Source of the DNA: an uncultured Sulfurovum sp.
GTDB taxonomy: Bacteria > Campylobacterota > Campylobacteria > Campylobacterales > Sulfurovaceae
Length of the DNA stretch: 64,000 bases
Direction of reading: 5' to 3'
Assembly (NCBI GenBank): GCA_902727915.1
Contig: CACVAU010000058.1
Location: 1-64,000, forward strand
Below the pieces are notes generated by a model that saw nothing but the letters and a program-made list of their open reading frames with translations, was not told where the DNA came from and searched no databases. This document shows positions 7,749-17,512 of this stretch, in pieces. Every line of letters starts with the position of its first letter. The stretch's first letter is position 1. The position numbers and the translations under genes are program-made.

Positions 7749-9880
7749 TGAGTGAAGAAAATATTGTAATAAGTTGTAATAACTTAGAAGAGAAGTATGG
7801 ATTTAATAAAGTAGCGAAACAGGCTAGTGGCGCTGTAATGTATCAATGTGGGGATGCTGTCCTCTTGGCTGCGATTGCCATTGATCCACAAGCTGTAGAA
7901 GAAGATTTTTTACCTTTAACTGTACAGTATATTGAAAAGGCATATGCAGCTGCAAGAATCCCAGGAGGCTTTATTAAGAGAGAGACGAAGCCTGGTGATT
8001 TTGAAACATTGACTTCACGAATTATTGATCGTTCAATTAGACCTCTTTTTCCAAAAGGTTTTAATTATCCAGTGGTGTTAACTGTAACGGTACTCTCTGC
8101 TGATCCAGCTGTTGACATGCAAGTGGCTGCACTACATGCAGCATCTGCTGCTTTGTTTACATCTGATATTCAAGTTAATCAAACATTAGCAGCCGTGCGT
8201 CTTGGAAAAATTGAAGATGAGGTATTAATTAATCCTACTTTACTTGAACAAGAAGATTCTACTTTAGATTTATTGGTAGTTGGGTCTGGTTCAGATGTAT
8301 TAATGATTGAGATGTGTGTTTATGCTTCTGATAATAATTCTTTACAAGAAAGTAATGAATTGGACGAAGATGAATTTTTAGAGATTATTGATATTGCTCA
8401 ATCAGCAATTGAACAAGCGACATCTGCGTATGATATAGATTTTCAAGTAGCTAAAAAAGAGGTTCTTGAACTTCCATTACTTGAAGAGCAAGAAGATGAA
8501 GCACTTTATAAATTTATTGAAGAGAATTATGCTGAAGCCGTTTCTCTAGCTGTACAATCTATGGCGAAATCAGAACGAAGTCAAGAACTTAAAAAGGTTC
8601 GTCAAGATATTATGAATGCTTTAGAAGAAAAAGGTGATGAAGTCGATAAAAAGTTGCTTTCTAAGATGCTTGAACTTTATAAGAAATCGGTTGTTCGTAC
8701 ACTTATTTTAGAGGAAGAAACACGTGCTGATGGTAGAGCATTGAATGAAGTGCGTAGCATTGATATTGAGACAAATTTTTTACCGTCTGTTCATGGTTCA
8801 TGTCTTTTTACAAGAGGTCAAACACAGGCATTGGTGACAGCAACGTTGGGCGATGCTAAAGCTGCTCAGGCTTATGATTTAATTGGTTCTAAAAATGCAC
8901 TTTACGAGACCTTTATGGTACATTATAATTTTCCAGGCTTTTCAGTGGGTGAAGCCAAACCAGCCAGAGCACCAGGTAGAAGAGAACTAGGTCATGGGAA
9001 TCTTGGAAAACGTGGGCTAGAGCCAACCTTAAACCTTAAACAAGATGGAACCATTCGTTTGGTATCTGAAATTTTAGAATCTAATGGTTCTTCATCAATG
9101 GCAACGGTGTGTGGGGGTTCATTAGCACTTAAAGCTGCAGAGGTTAAAACTACGAAGTTGGTAGCTGGAATTGCTATGGGGCTTGTAACTGACGGAGAAA
9201 AACATTGTGTATTAACAGACATTATGGGGCTTGAAGATCATGATGGAGATATGGATTTTAAAATTACAGGTACGGCTGATGGTATTACGGCAATGCAAAT
9301 GGATATTAAGCTAGGTGGTATTGAAGCAACGGTTTTAAAAGATGCACTTTATCAAGCAAAAGAGGGTCGTTTACATATTTTAAATATTATGGAAGAAGCA
9401 TTGCTTGAGATGCAACCAAGTGCTGCATTACCAAGTTCTAGTATATTTGAAATTGATGCTTCACATATTCCAGCCATTATTGGTAAGGGTGGTGGAACCA
9501 TTCGAGAAATTATTGAAAAGTACTCTGTGGCAATTGATATTGATCGGGATAAAAACCAAGTAAAAATTACGGGTGATACAAAAGAAAATGTTGCAGATGC
9601 TAAAGCATTTATTGATACTATTAGTTCAACACCTTCAAAAAAACAGATGACGTATGAAATCAATAAACAGTATGCTGGAAAAATTAAAAAAGTTGTAGAA
9701 TTTGGTATGTTTATTGAAATGCCAGATGGATTTGATGCTTTACTTCATATTTCAAAAGTTGCTAAAGAACGTGTTAATAACTTAGAGACACTTTATAATG
9801 TTGGTGATGCAATTGATATTATTGTTCTTGAGCAAAAAGGGAAAAAAGTAGAGCTTTGTACCCCTGCTTATATTCTTTAA
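7748..9880 (+). CDS. pnp: Polyribonucleotide nucleotidyltransferase (PNPase)
   Basis: 710-residue 3'-5' phosphorolytic exoribonuclease. Two RNase PH domains are visible: the first with PGGFIKRETKPGDFETLTSR, the second with LPSVHGSCLFTRGQTQALVT and the catalytic region DIMGLEDHDGDMDFKITGT. A KH domain (about 570-620) has the GxxG loop IIGKGGGTIREI, and an S1 RNA-binding domain ends the protein (GKIKKVVEFGMFIEM...LLHISKV). Full length. It ends the purD-lptD-mlaD-PRTase-pnp same-strand run; the next gene has its own promoter. Confidence 0.97.
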   Translation: MSEENIVISCNNLEEKYGFNKVAKQASGAVMYQCGDAVLLAAIAIDPQAVEEDFLPLTVQYIEKAYAAARIPGGFIKRETKPGDFETLTSRIIDRSIRPLFPKGFNYPVVLTVTVLSADPAVDMQVAALHAASAALFTSDIQVNQTLAAVRLGKIEDEVLINPTLLEQEDSTLDLLVVGSGSDVLMIEMCVYASDNNSLQESNELDEDEFLEIIDIAQSAIEQATSAYDIDFQVAKKEVLELPLLEEQEDEALYKFIEENYAEAVSLAVQSMAKSERSQELKKVRQDIMNALEEKGDEVDKKLLSKMLELYKKSVVRTLILEEETRADGRALNEVRSIDIETNFLPSVHGSCLFTRGQTQALVTATLGDAKAAQAYDLIGSKNALYETFMVHYNFPGFSVGEAKPARAPGRRELGHGNLGKRGLEPTLNLKQDGTIRLVSEILESNGSSSMATVCGGSLALKAAEVKTTKLVAGIAMGLVTDGEKHCVLTDIMGLEDHDGDMDFKITGTADGITAMQMDIKLGGIEATVLKDALYQAKEGRLHILNIMEEALLEMQPSAALPSSSIFEIDASHIPAIIGKGGGTIREIIEKYSVAIDIDRDKNQVKITGDTKENVADAKAFIDTISSTPSKKQMTYEINKQYAGKIKKVVEFGMFIEMPDGFDALLHISKVAKERVNNLETLYNVGDAIDIIVLEQKGKKVELCTPAYIL

Positions 9881-9901
9881 CACACTGTAAGTTATATTAG
9901 T

Positions 9902-9907
9902 TATAAT
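9902..9907 (+). promoter_or_regulatory. atpE promoter -10 box
   Basis: TATAAT about 22 bases after the pnp stop, placing transcription start near 9914 and giving atpE a leader of about 135 nt. Confidence 0.55.
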
Positions 9908-9913
9908 TTCAGC

Positions 9914-10048
9914 GTTATTACGAATCTCTAGTAGGGAAACAGGTTGCATTTATGTGCTTGTTGGCATGGTTGACATGTTTACGCTATCCGAACGGATTTT
10001 GAAGACAGTCAATGGGGACTTAAAGCCTAACAATTTAAGGATATTAAA
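9914..10048 (+). promoter_or_regulatory. Long, possibly structured 5' leader of atpE
   Basis: The stretch is richer in G+C than nearby intergenic DNA and has no convincing open frame. It contains ATCC-GAAC-GGAT (a perfect 4-bp stem) and CATG-GTTGA-CATG. The ribosome site AAGGA is close to the ATG at 10049. A leader of this size in front of a very highly expressed subunit gene may set translation efficiency or mRNA stability. It matches no riboswitch I recognise. Confidence 0.35.
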
Positions 10049-10357
10049 ATGAAAAAGTTTTTTGTACTTTTCTTAGCTCTTTCTGCTGTTGCATTTGCTT
10101 CTGCTGATGGTGAATCAATGATTAAAGCTTACTCAGTAGTTGCTGCTGGTGTTGGTCTTGGTCTTGCTGCTCTTGGTGGAGCTATTGGTATGGGTCATAC
10201 TGCTGCTGCAACTATTGCTGGTACTGCTAGAAACCCAGGTCTTGGTGGTAAACTAATGACTACTATGTTTATTGCTCTTGCGATGATTGAAGCACAGGTT
10301 ATTTATACACTTGTTATTGCTCTTATCGCTCTTTATGCTAACCCATTCCTTGGATAG
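10049..10357 (+). CDS. atpE: ATP synthase F0 subunit c
   Basis: 102 residues forming the proton-carrying ring of the F0 motor in the inner membrane. An N-terminal leader-like helix (residues 1-19) precedes the mature part, as in Campylobacterota. Helix 1 is glycine/alanine-rich (GVGLGLAALGGAIGMG), the loop carries RNPG, and helix 2 holds the essential carboxylate E81 in ALAMIEAQVIYTLVI. No other atp genes are adjacent, which fits the scattered F0 genes of this phylum. It has its own promoter and terminator-like hairpin. Confidence 0.96.
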   Translation: MKKFFVLFLALSAVAFASADGESMIKAYSVVAAGVGLGLAALGGAIGMGHTAAATIAGTARNPGLGGKLMTTMFIALAMIEAQVIYTLVIALIALYANPFLG

Positions 10358-10383
10358 GTTTTAGTTTAAAGACTAAGCAAGTT

Positions 10384-10413
10384 TAGGGTGGTATAATTCC
10401 ACTCTAACTTTTT
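10384..10413 (+). terminator. Terminator hairpin after atpE
   Basis: TAGGGTGG and CCACTCTA pair over 8 bp (one G-T) with a 7-base loop, followed by ACTTTTT. The loop contains TATAAT, which could alternatively serve as a -10 box for the tRNA downstream. Confidence 0.55.
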
Positions 10414-10466
10414 AAAGTTAATCCTCATTTCTTAAAGCTAAACAAGCTTTTAAAAAAGTGTTATGT

Positions 10467-10551
10467 GCGTCAGTGGTGGAACGGTAGACACGCTACCTTG
10501 AGGGGGTAGTGCCCTATGGGCGTGGAAGTTCAAATCTTCTCTGACGCACCA
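10467..10551 (+). tRNA. tRNA-Leu (anticodon GAG)
   Basis: 85-nt class II tRNA with encoded CCA. The 7-bp acceptor pairs GCGTCAG with CTGACGC; the anticodon stem-loop GCTACCTTGAGGGGGTAGT gives anticodon GAG (CUC/CUU codons). The variable arm TGCCCTATGGGCG is long and pairs GCCC/GGGC, as expected for leucine tRNA, and the T-arm loop is TTCAAAT. Confidence 0.96.
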
Positions 10552-10653
10552 CTCTTCTATTAAATAATATAACAATTTGACATATTTCCTTCTTTTTTTA
10601 TCTTATTATTCTACAATGGTTCTAAATGTTAGTATTAGTAATGGAGTAAAGTA

Positions 10654-12003
10654 ATGGCAAAGAAAAAAGTTATTTTTGAGTGTCAGGCATGTGGTTTTCA
10701 AAGTCCACGCTGGTTAGGTAAATGTACGGGTTGTGAACAGTGGGATACCATGACTGAACTTAGTTCTGAGCAGGTAAAGTTTGTTCAAGAAAATAAAACA
10801 AGTGCCAGAAGTACAAATGCAGTAAAAGCGATTTCTATTACTGATGTTCAACAAGAAAATATTACGCGATTTAGTTCAGGAAGTAAGGAACTCGATCTTG
10901 TGTTAGGTGGGGGTATCGTACCCGGTTCTTTAACCCTTATTGGGGGAAGTCCTGGTATTGGTAAATCAACATTGTTACTTAAGATTGCTGGTAATCTTGC
11001 TAAAGCTAAAATGAATGTACTTTATGTTTCAGGTGAAGAATCAGCAGGACAAATTAAATTGAGAGCAGATCGTTTAGATGCTAATGAAAAAGAAGTTTTT
11101 CTCTTGGCTGAAATTAATTTACACAATATTTTAGCTGAAATTAATTCTAAAAATTATGGTTTTATTATTATTGATTCAATTCAAACCCTTTATTCTGAAG
11201 AGACTTCTTCTGCTCCTGGTTCTGTTACCCAAGTGCGTACCATTACATTTGAATTGATGCGTGTGGCAAAAAGTTTAGATATTCCTATTTTTATTATTGG
11301 TCATATTACAAAAGATGGCTCAATTGCAGGACCAAGAGTTTTAGAGCATATGGTAGATACAGTTCTTTATTTTGAAGGTGATCCAAATACAGAATTAAGA
11401 CTTCTAAGGGGTTTTAAAAACCGTTTTGGTTCTACAAATGAAGTAGGAATTTTTGAGATGTCTAAAAATGGCTTACTTGATGCTGAGACAATGGCTGGAA
11501 AATTTTTTAACAAAGAAAAACTTTCTTCAGGTTCAGCCTTGACGGTGATGATGGAAGGGAGTCGACCGATTATCATAGAGATTCAAGCTTTAGTTGGAGA
11601 AGCGTATGGGCACCCAAAACGTAGTTCGACAGGCTTTGATAATAACCGATTGAATATGCTTTTAGCGCTTTTAGAAAAGAAACTTGACTTACCCTTGGGA
11701 ACGTATGATGTGTTTGTAAATATTTCTGGAGGAATTAAAATTAATGAACCAGCAGCTGATTTAGCCATTATTGCTGCTATTTTAAGTTCTTATCGAAATC
11801 GTGAACTTTCTGCTGAAACACTTTTTTTAGGTGAAGTAAGTTTAACAGGAGAAATTCGTGAAATATCAGCCCAAGCACAGCGACTTAAAGAAATTGAGAT
11901 GCAAGGTTTTAAAAAAGCCATTGTTCCTATGAAGCCTTTAGAAAAAACAAATATTAAATGTTTTGTGGCAAATGAAGTTTCTAAAGTTGTTGAATGGATG
12001 TAA
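10654..12003 (+). CDS. radA: DNA repair protein RadA
   Basis: 449-residue branch-migration ATPase that processes recombination intermediates. An N-terminal four-cysteine zinc finger (C10, C13, C24, C27), a RecA-like core with Walker A at about 98-106 (GSPGIGKST), the RadA-specific KNRFG motif, and a C-terminal Lon-protease-like domain (NISGGIKINEPAADLAI) without need for peptidase activity are all present. Full length. GGAG lies upstream of the ATG. It stands alone between tRNA-Leu and a membrane-barrel-like protein. Confidence 0.96.
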   Translation: MAKKKVIFECQACGFQSPRWLGKCTGCEQWDTMTELSSEQVKFVQENKTSARSTNAVKAISITDVQQENITRFSSGSKELDLVLGGGIVPGSLTLIGGSPGIGKSTLLLKIAGNLAKAKMNVLYVSGEESAGQIKLRADRLDANEKEVFLLAEINLHNILAEINSKNYGFIIIDSIQTLYSEETSSAPGSVTQVRTITFELMRVAKSLDIPIFIIGHITKDGSIAGPRVLEHMVDTVLYFEGDPNTELRLLRGFKNRFGSTNEVGIFEMSKNGLLDAETMAGKFFNKEKLSSGSALTVMMEGSRPIIIEIQALVGEAYGHPKRSSTGFDNNRLNMLLALLEKKLDLPLGTYDVFVNISGGIKINEPAADLAIIAAILSSYRNRELSAETLFLGEVSLTGEIREISAQAQRLKEIEMQGFKKAIVPMKPLEKTNIKCFVANEVSKVVEWM

Positions 12004-12070
12004 AAATATTACAACAATAACAACACAATAGATTGGATATACTAAAAAAAAGTTAAAAGGAATTTTAATA

Positions 12071-12703
12071 ATGAAACAATACTCTTTAAGTGTACTCACG
12101 ATGATTTTTTTAAGTAGCAGTGCATTCTCTGCTAATAATTTAAAACCTATTTTACAATTTGGTTATGACTTTGGAGGGACAACCTTAGCAACAGTTGAGC
12201 AGTATGATTATTATAGTGGTTATGAAACAGCTAAAGTACGTGCTGGAGAAGGTTTAAGTTTTGAGGCTGGTGCTTCTATTGATAATGATGTTAATAATTT
12301 GGAATTACAATTTTTAGTAGGCTATAAAGTTGATCGAGAAAGTGCTGTTAATGGTTCGGTTACATGGGATAGAATACCATTTACTGCATTGGGTATGATT
12401 AAAAATAATCGATGGAAATTTGGTGGAGGTGTTACCTATCATTTAAATTCTGAATTATCAGGTAGCTTTACGGGGTTTGATAATGAAGGAAAATATTTTA
12501 ATGATTCAGTTAATGAACAATATGAGAATGCTGTTGGAGGGGTTATTCAAATTCAGTATATGATGTCAGAATCATCAGCCATTGGATTAAGAGGAACTTT
12601 TATAGAGTATAAACTAAAAAATGACTCTTCTGTTATTGCTAAGGGGAACAGTGTGGGGCTTAACTTTAGTTATACCTTTGGTTCACGTACGGCATTTAGA
12701 TAA
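12071..12703 (+). CDS. Predicted outer-membrane beta-barrel protein, function unknown
   Basis: 210 residues. A cleavable signal peptide (MKQYSLSVLTMIFLSSSAFSA) is followed by alternating hydrophobic/polar strands rich in glycine, tyrosine and aromatic residues, ending in SVGLNFSYTFGSRTAFR. The pattern is that of a small 8-strand porin-like barrel. No family name can be given. It converges with the minus-strand gene that ends 2 bases beyond its stop, with no room for a terminator between them. Confidence 0.6.
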   Translation: MKQYSLSVLTMIFLSSSAFSANNLKPILQFGYDFGGTTLATVEQYDYYSGYETAKVRAGEGLSFEAGASIDNDVNNLELQFLVGYKVDRESAVNGSVTWDRIPFTALGMIKNNRWKFGGGVTYHLNSELSGSFTGFDNEGKYFNDSVNEQYENAVGGVIQIQYMMSESSAIGLRGTFIEYKLKNDSSVIAKGNSVGLNFSYTFGSRTAFR

Positions 12704-12704
12704 A

Positions 12705-13625
12705 TTATTTAGAGCTAAGTTGCCAAGAGGAATAGGAGTCATTCCATTTTAATTGGTAATAACGTCTATTGCCTGTTTGAGATGTTTGTGCTATTAGTGA
12801 ATAGCCAAAAGGGATGGTTTGTAGTTCAAGTAAATTTTGATTGCGAAGTTTAATTTTACGAATCTTTTCTTCTCTATTTGGAAGTTCAAAGAGTTTTTTA
12901 ATTGTTAAGCTTGTAATATCTAAGGCATAGAGAACGTTGTCTTTAGCACCTCCAAAGAGTAGTTGCTTCCCTGTGTTACTTGTAACAAGTTTTAAACTTA
13001 ATGCATCAAACCCTTCAATTTTATTTAAAATCTTTTTGGACTTTATATCAATATGGTAAATGACACCTTTGTTAAGGCTATAGCTTGTTTCATCTATGGC
13101 AGAAACCCATAAAGTATGGTCATCACAATCGTAATCTAAAGAGATAAGACCATACGGATTTCTTGAAGTTGCTTTTACCTCTTCGAGGGTCATCCATATG
13201 GACAGTTTACCTGAATGTGTATCTACTTTATAGATGTTTTTTTGAAACTCAAATGTTTTTTCTTTGATTGAGATATAAGGCATGGGTGTTAAGTAAGTAT
13301 GACCTTGTGGATCAAAAACATAAGTAGAAAAATAATCAAACTTTTCCCAAGTTTTTAGGTGTAGAAACTGGCGTAATTTATGACCATACAAAAATGCCAA
13401 ACCTTTATGTTGTTGTTGTGATAAATCAATGGCAATGGGTTGGGGTATTTTTAATTTAGTTAAAAATTTTGGATATTGCGCACAAGTGTTTATTATGTCA
13501 AAGTTTCCTATGTTTTTAATGCTGAGTGTAGAATATTGTGGAGTTCTTTCTTTTAATGTTTTTATAATAAAAAAAGAAAGTAAGACAATAAGTAGGCTAC
13601 TTATAATAATAAAGTAGCGTTTCAT
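12705..13625 (-). CDS. Membrane-anchored protein, possible beta-propeller, function unknown
   Basis: 306 residues with one N-terminal transmembrane helix (about 3-22) and a periplasmic remainder. Repeats of the type LISLDYDCDDHTLWVSAI, IYHIDIKSKKILNKIEGF, LLFGGAKDNVLYALDI resemble blades of a WD40/quinoprotein-like propeller. No specific family recognised. It lies 10 bases downstream of the TrmH-family gene on the same strand and probably shares its transcript with fabI. Confidence 0.55.
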   Translation of the reverse strand: MKRYFIIISSLLIVLLSFFIIKTLKERTPQYSTLSIKNIGNFDIINTCAQYPKFLTKLKIPQPIAIDLSQQQHKGLAFLYGHKLRQFLHLKTWEKFDYFSTYVFDPQGHTYLTPMPYISIKEKTFEFQKNIYKVDTHSGKLSIWMTLEEVKATSRNPYGLISLDYDCDDHTLWVSAIDETSYSLNKGVIYHIDIKSKKILNKIEGFDALSLKLVTSNTGKQLLFGGAKDNVLYALDITSLTIKKLFELPNREEKIRKIKLRNQNLLELQTIPFGYSLIAQTSQTGNRRYYQLKWNDSYSSWQLSSK

Positions 13626-13635
13626 AGGGTTGACT

Positions 13636-15266
<1,631 letters not shown>

Positions 15267-15323
15267 TTATCACGATTGAGATAGAATATAAGTTAAACTT
15301 AAAACACGAGAAATGAAAAGCAT

Positions 15324-15818
15324 ATGAAAAAAATATTAATTATCAATACGGGTGGTACATTTAATAAAGTTTATAACCCATTAATAGGAGATTTGGGCAT
15401 TGACCCCAAAGGAAATGCCATAGAGGCTATAGCTAAAGCATGGTTGACTAAATTAACTGTTCAAAATATTATTGCAAAAGACAGTTTGGATATAAATGTT
15501 AAAGATAGAGAGTTGATGGTAGAAACTATTAGAAAAGCAAAAGAAAAACATATTATTTTAGTCCATGGTACAGATACTATGAGCCAAACAGCTTTTTATC
15601 TTCATAAGGCAAAATTGAATAAGAAAATTGTTTTAACAGGTGCCATGGTTCCCTATAGTATAAATCCCATAGAATCTATATCTAACCTATGTTCAGCCTA
15701 TGGTTTTTTAAAAGGATTGAAGGGGAGAGGGGTGTTCATCTCGATGAATGGTTTGATTAAAGATTACAAAAGAGTGGTTAAAAACAAAGAAAAAGGATAT
15801 TTTGAAAAATCAAAATAG
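15324..15818 (+). CDS. Stand-alone asparaginase N-terminal-domain protein
   Basis: 164 residues corresponding only to the N-terminal half of type I/II L-asparaginases (normally about 330). Both catalytic threonine motifs are kept: NTGGTFNK near the start and HGTDTM around residue 85. The C-terminal domain that shapes the dimer interface is missing, and the downstream 373 bases do not encode it. Similar half-length forms occur in Campylobacterota, so it is more likely a family variant than a truncation. Activity on asparagine is unproven. Divergent from fabI. Confidence 0.75.
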   Translation: MKKILIINTGGTFNKVYNPLIGDLGIDPKGNAIEAIAKAWLTKLTVQNIIAKDSLDINVKDRELMVETIRKAKEKHIILVHGTDTMSQTAFYLHKAKLNKKIVLTGAMVPYSINPIESISNLCSAYGFLKGLKGRGVFISMNGLIKDYKRVVKNKEKGYFEKSK

Positions 15819-15892
15819 GAACTCTTCGTAATCTTTGGTACAACGACATATTAAAAATGTATTTAGTAATACGTAATAACTCTAGACAGTTT

Positions 15893-15982
15893 TAGAAAAC
15901 ACCCTTTAAAAGGATGTGATACTAATTCAGGAAATAGGGGAGAGCTAGAGCATCACCTATATGCCGTTGAGACACAATTATA
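15893..15982 (-). ncRNA. Candidate small RNA (unassigned)
   Basis: Read on the minus strand, a TATAAT box (15977-15982) is followed by about 70 nt ending in the hairpin CACATCCTTT-TAAAGGGTG and then TTTTCT, a terminator-like end. Internally, GTGAT/ATCAC and ATAGG/CCTAT can pair. The -10 box is nearly palindromic and also reads TATAAT on the plus strand, so direction is not certain. No known RNA family is recognised. Confidence 0.3.
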
Positions 15983-16156
15983 ATAGACTTTAACTTAAAG
16001 AAACATAATGAATATAGAAAAAAACATATAAAAACAAAATTTTTATAAATATCTTTAACATATTTAACTTTTATCTATAAATATTTAATTTTATGGCTAT
16101 TTCATCTCTCTATTTCTACTCAATAATGGATAGCATCACTTTAATCTCTCATTAGC

Positions 16157-16162
16157 TATAAT
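16157..16162 (+). promoter_or_regulatory. trpB promoter -10 box
   Basis: TATAAT 30 bases before the trpB ATG, within AT-rich DNA; start of transcription expected near 16169. Confidence 0.5.
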
Positions 16163-16191
16163 CCAAGCCATTATAACACTAAGAGAAAAAT

Positions 16192-17448
16192 ATGTCAGAT
16201 AATCAACCTTTGTATGAAAAAGTATATGTTCCTAAGTCTTCTCCTCATGATCCTGATGAGAATGGTCACTTTGGAAAAGAAGAAGATCAACATCGATTTG
16301 GTGGACGCTATGTTCCTGAAACCCTTATGCCTGCATTAGAGCAATTACGTCTTGATTATGAAGCTGTAAGATTTGATGAAGCCTTTTGGCTAGAGGTGGA
16401 TTATTATTATAAAAATTATGTTGGTCGTCCATCTGCACTTTATTTTGCAGAGAACCTTTCAAAAGAGCTACAAGCCAAAATCTATCTAAAACGTGAAGAT
16501 TTAAATCATACAGGTGCACATAAAATTAATCATTGTATTGCACAAGCTGTTTTAGCAAAGCGTTTGGGTAAGAAAAAGGTTATTGCTGAAACAGGTGCTG
16601 GTCAACATGGTGTGGCTACAGCTACAGTTGCTGCTCTTTTTGGATTGGAGTGTGAAGTTTTTATGGGGGCAAAAGATGTTAAACGTCAAGAACTGAATGT
16701 CTTTAGAATGAAGCTCCTTGGGGCTAAAGTTCATGCTGTTGAATCTGGAAGTCAGTCTTTAAAAGATGCGATGAATGATGCCATTCGTCATTGGGTTACG
16801 AATGCGCGAGATACCTACTATATTATAGGCACAGTAGCTGGTCCTCATCCTTATCCTATGATGATTCGTGATATTCAATCTATTATTGGCTGGGAAGCCA
16901 AAGCACAGTTGAAGATTGTTGAAGGTTGTCTACCTGATAAGATTATTGCTTGTATTGGAGGTGGTTCTAATGCCTTGGGTATTTTTAATCACTTTTTAGA
17001 AGATGCAAGTGTTGAGTGTATAGGGATTGAAGCTGGAGGATTAGGCTTAGACTCTAAACATGGTTGTTCACTGGAAAAAGGAAGTCCCGGTGTGCTACAT
17101 GGACAATTAAGTTATCTCTTACAAGATGAAGATGGACAAATTCAAGAAGCACATTCTATTTCAGCTGGCTTAGATTATCCAGGTATTGGACCAGAACATG
17201 CTTACTTTAAAGATAATAATATTGTTACGTATAATCATATTACAGATGATGAGGCCATCGATGCTTTTGTATGGCTTTCACAAAAGGAGGGAATTATTCC
17301 TGCTTTTGAATCTTCACATGCCATTGCTTATTTAAAAAAGATGAAAGAAGAAGAGATTAAAGGTAAAACCATTTTAATTAATCTTTCTGGTCGTGGAGAT
17401 AAAGACATGATTCAAGCACAAGATATTTTAGCAGAGCAATTTAAATAA
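16192..17448 (+). CDS. trpB: Tryptophan synthase beta chain
   Basis: 418-residue PLP enzyme that condenses indole and serine to tryptophan. The PLP lysine is in HTGAHKINH, the phosphate-binding glycine loop is GGGSNALG, and the N-terminal block [15 protein letters not shown] is typical. The ~25-residue extension before that block is longer than in the minimal TrpB. No trpA or other trp genes are adjacent; a solitary trpB could supply the normal synthase or a salvage role from indole. Own promoter at 16157. Confidence 0.95.
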   Translation: MSDNQPLYEKVYVPKSSPHDPDENGHFGKEEDQHRFGGRYVPETLMPALEQLRLDYEAVRFDEAFWLEVDYYYKNYVGRPSALYFAENLSKELQAKIYLKREDLNHTGAHKINHCIAQAVLAKRLGKKKVIAETGAGQHGVATATVAALFGLECEVFMGAKDVKRQELNVFRMKLLGAKVHAVESGSQSLKDAMNDAIRHWVTNARDTYYIIGTVAGPHPYPMMIRDIQSIIGWEAKAQLKIVEGCLPDKIIACIGGGSNALGIFNHFLEDASVECIGIEAGGLGLDSKHGCSLEKGSPGVLHGQLSYLLQDEDGQIQEAHSISAGLDYPGIGPEHAYFKDNNIVTYNHITDDEAIDAFVWLSQKEGIIPAFESSHAIAYLKKMKEEEIKGKTILINLSGRGDKDMIQAQDILAEQFK

Positions 17449-17512
17449 TCCCAAAGTATGTTTTTGAACATAGCAAATATTAATATATATGAGAAATAAA
17501 AAGGAACCTAAT

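Larger units (their letters stand above)
15819..16191. other. 373-base gap; possible small RNA and trpB promoter
   Basis: No convincing coding frame. Around 15895-15975 there is a G+C-richer block that could be a small RNA on the minus strand (see separate entry). The remainder is very AT-rich and leads to the trpB promoter. Confidence 0.4.

Noticed and set aside
10384..10413. Hairpin after atpE considered as another REP element
   Set aside because: It has a TTAG-like foot but lacks the second GAAA hairpin and is followed by a T tract directly behind the gene, so a terminator explains it better.
15819..16191. Possible SRP, tmRNA or RNase P RNA in the gap before trpB
   Set aside because: The signature cores of these RNAs are absent; kept only as an unassigned candidate small RNA.
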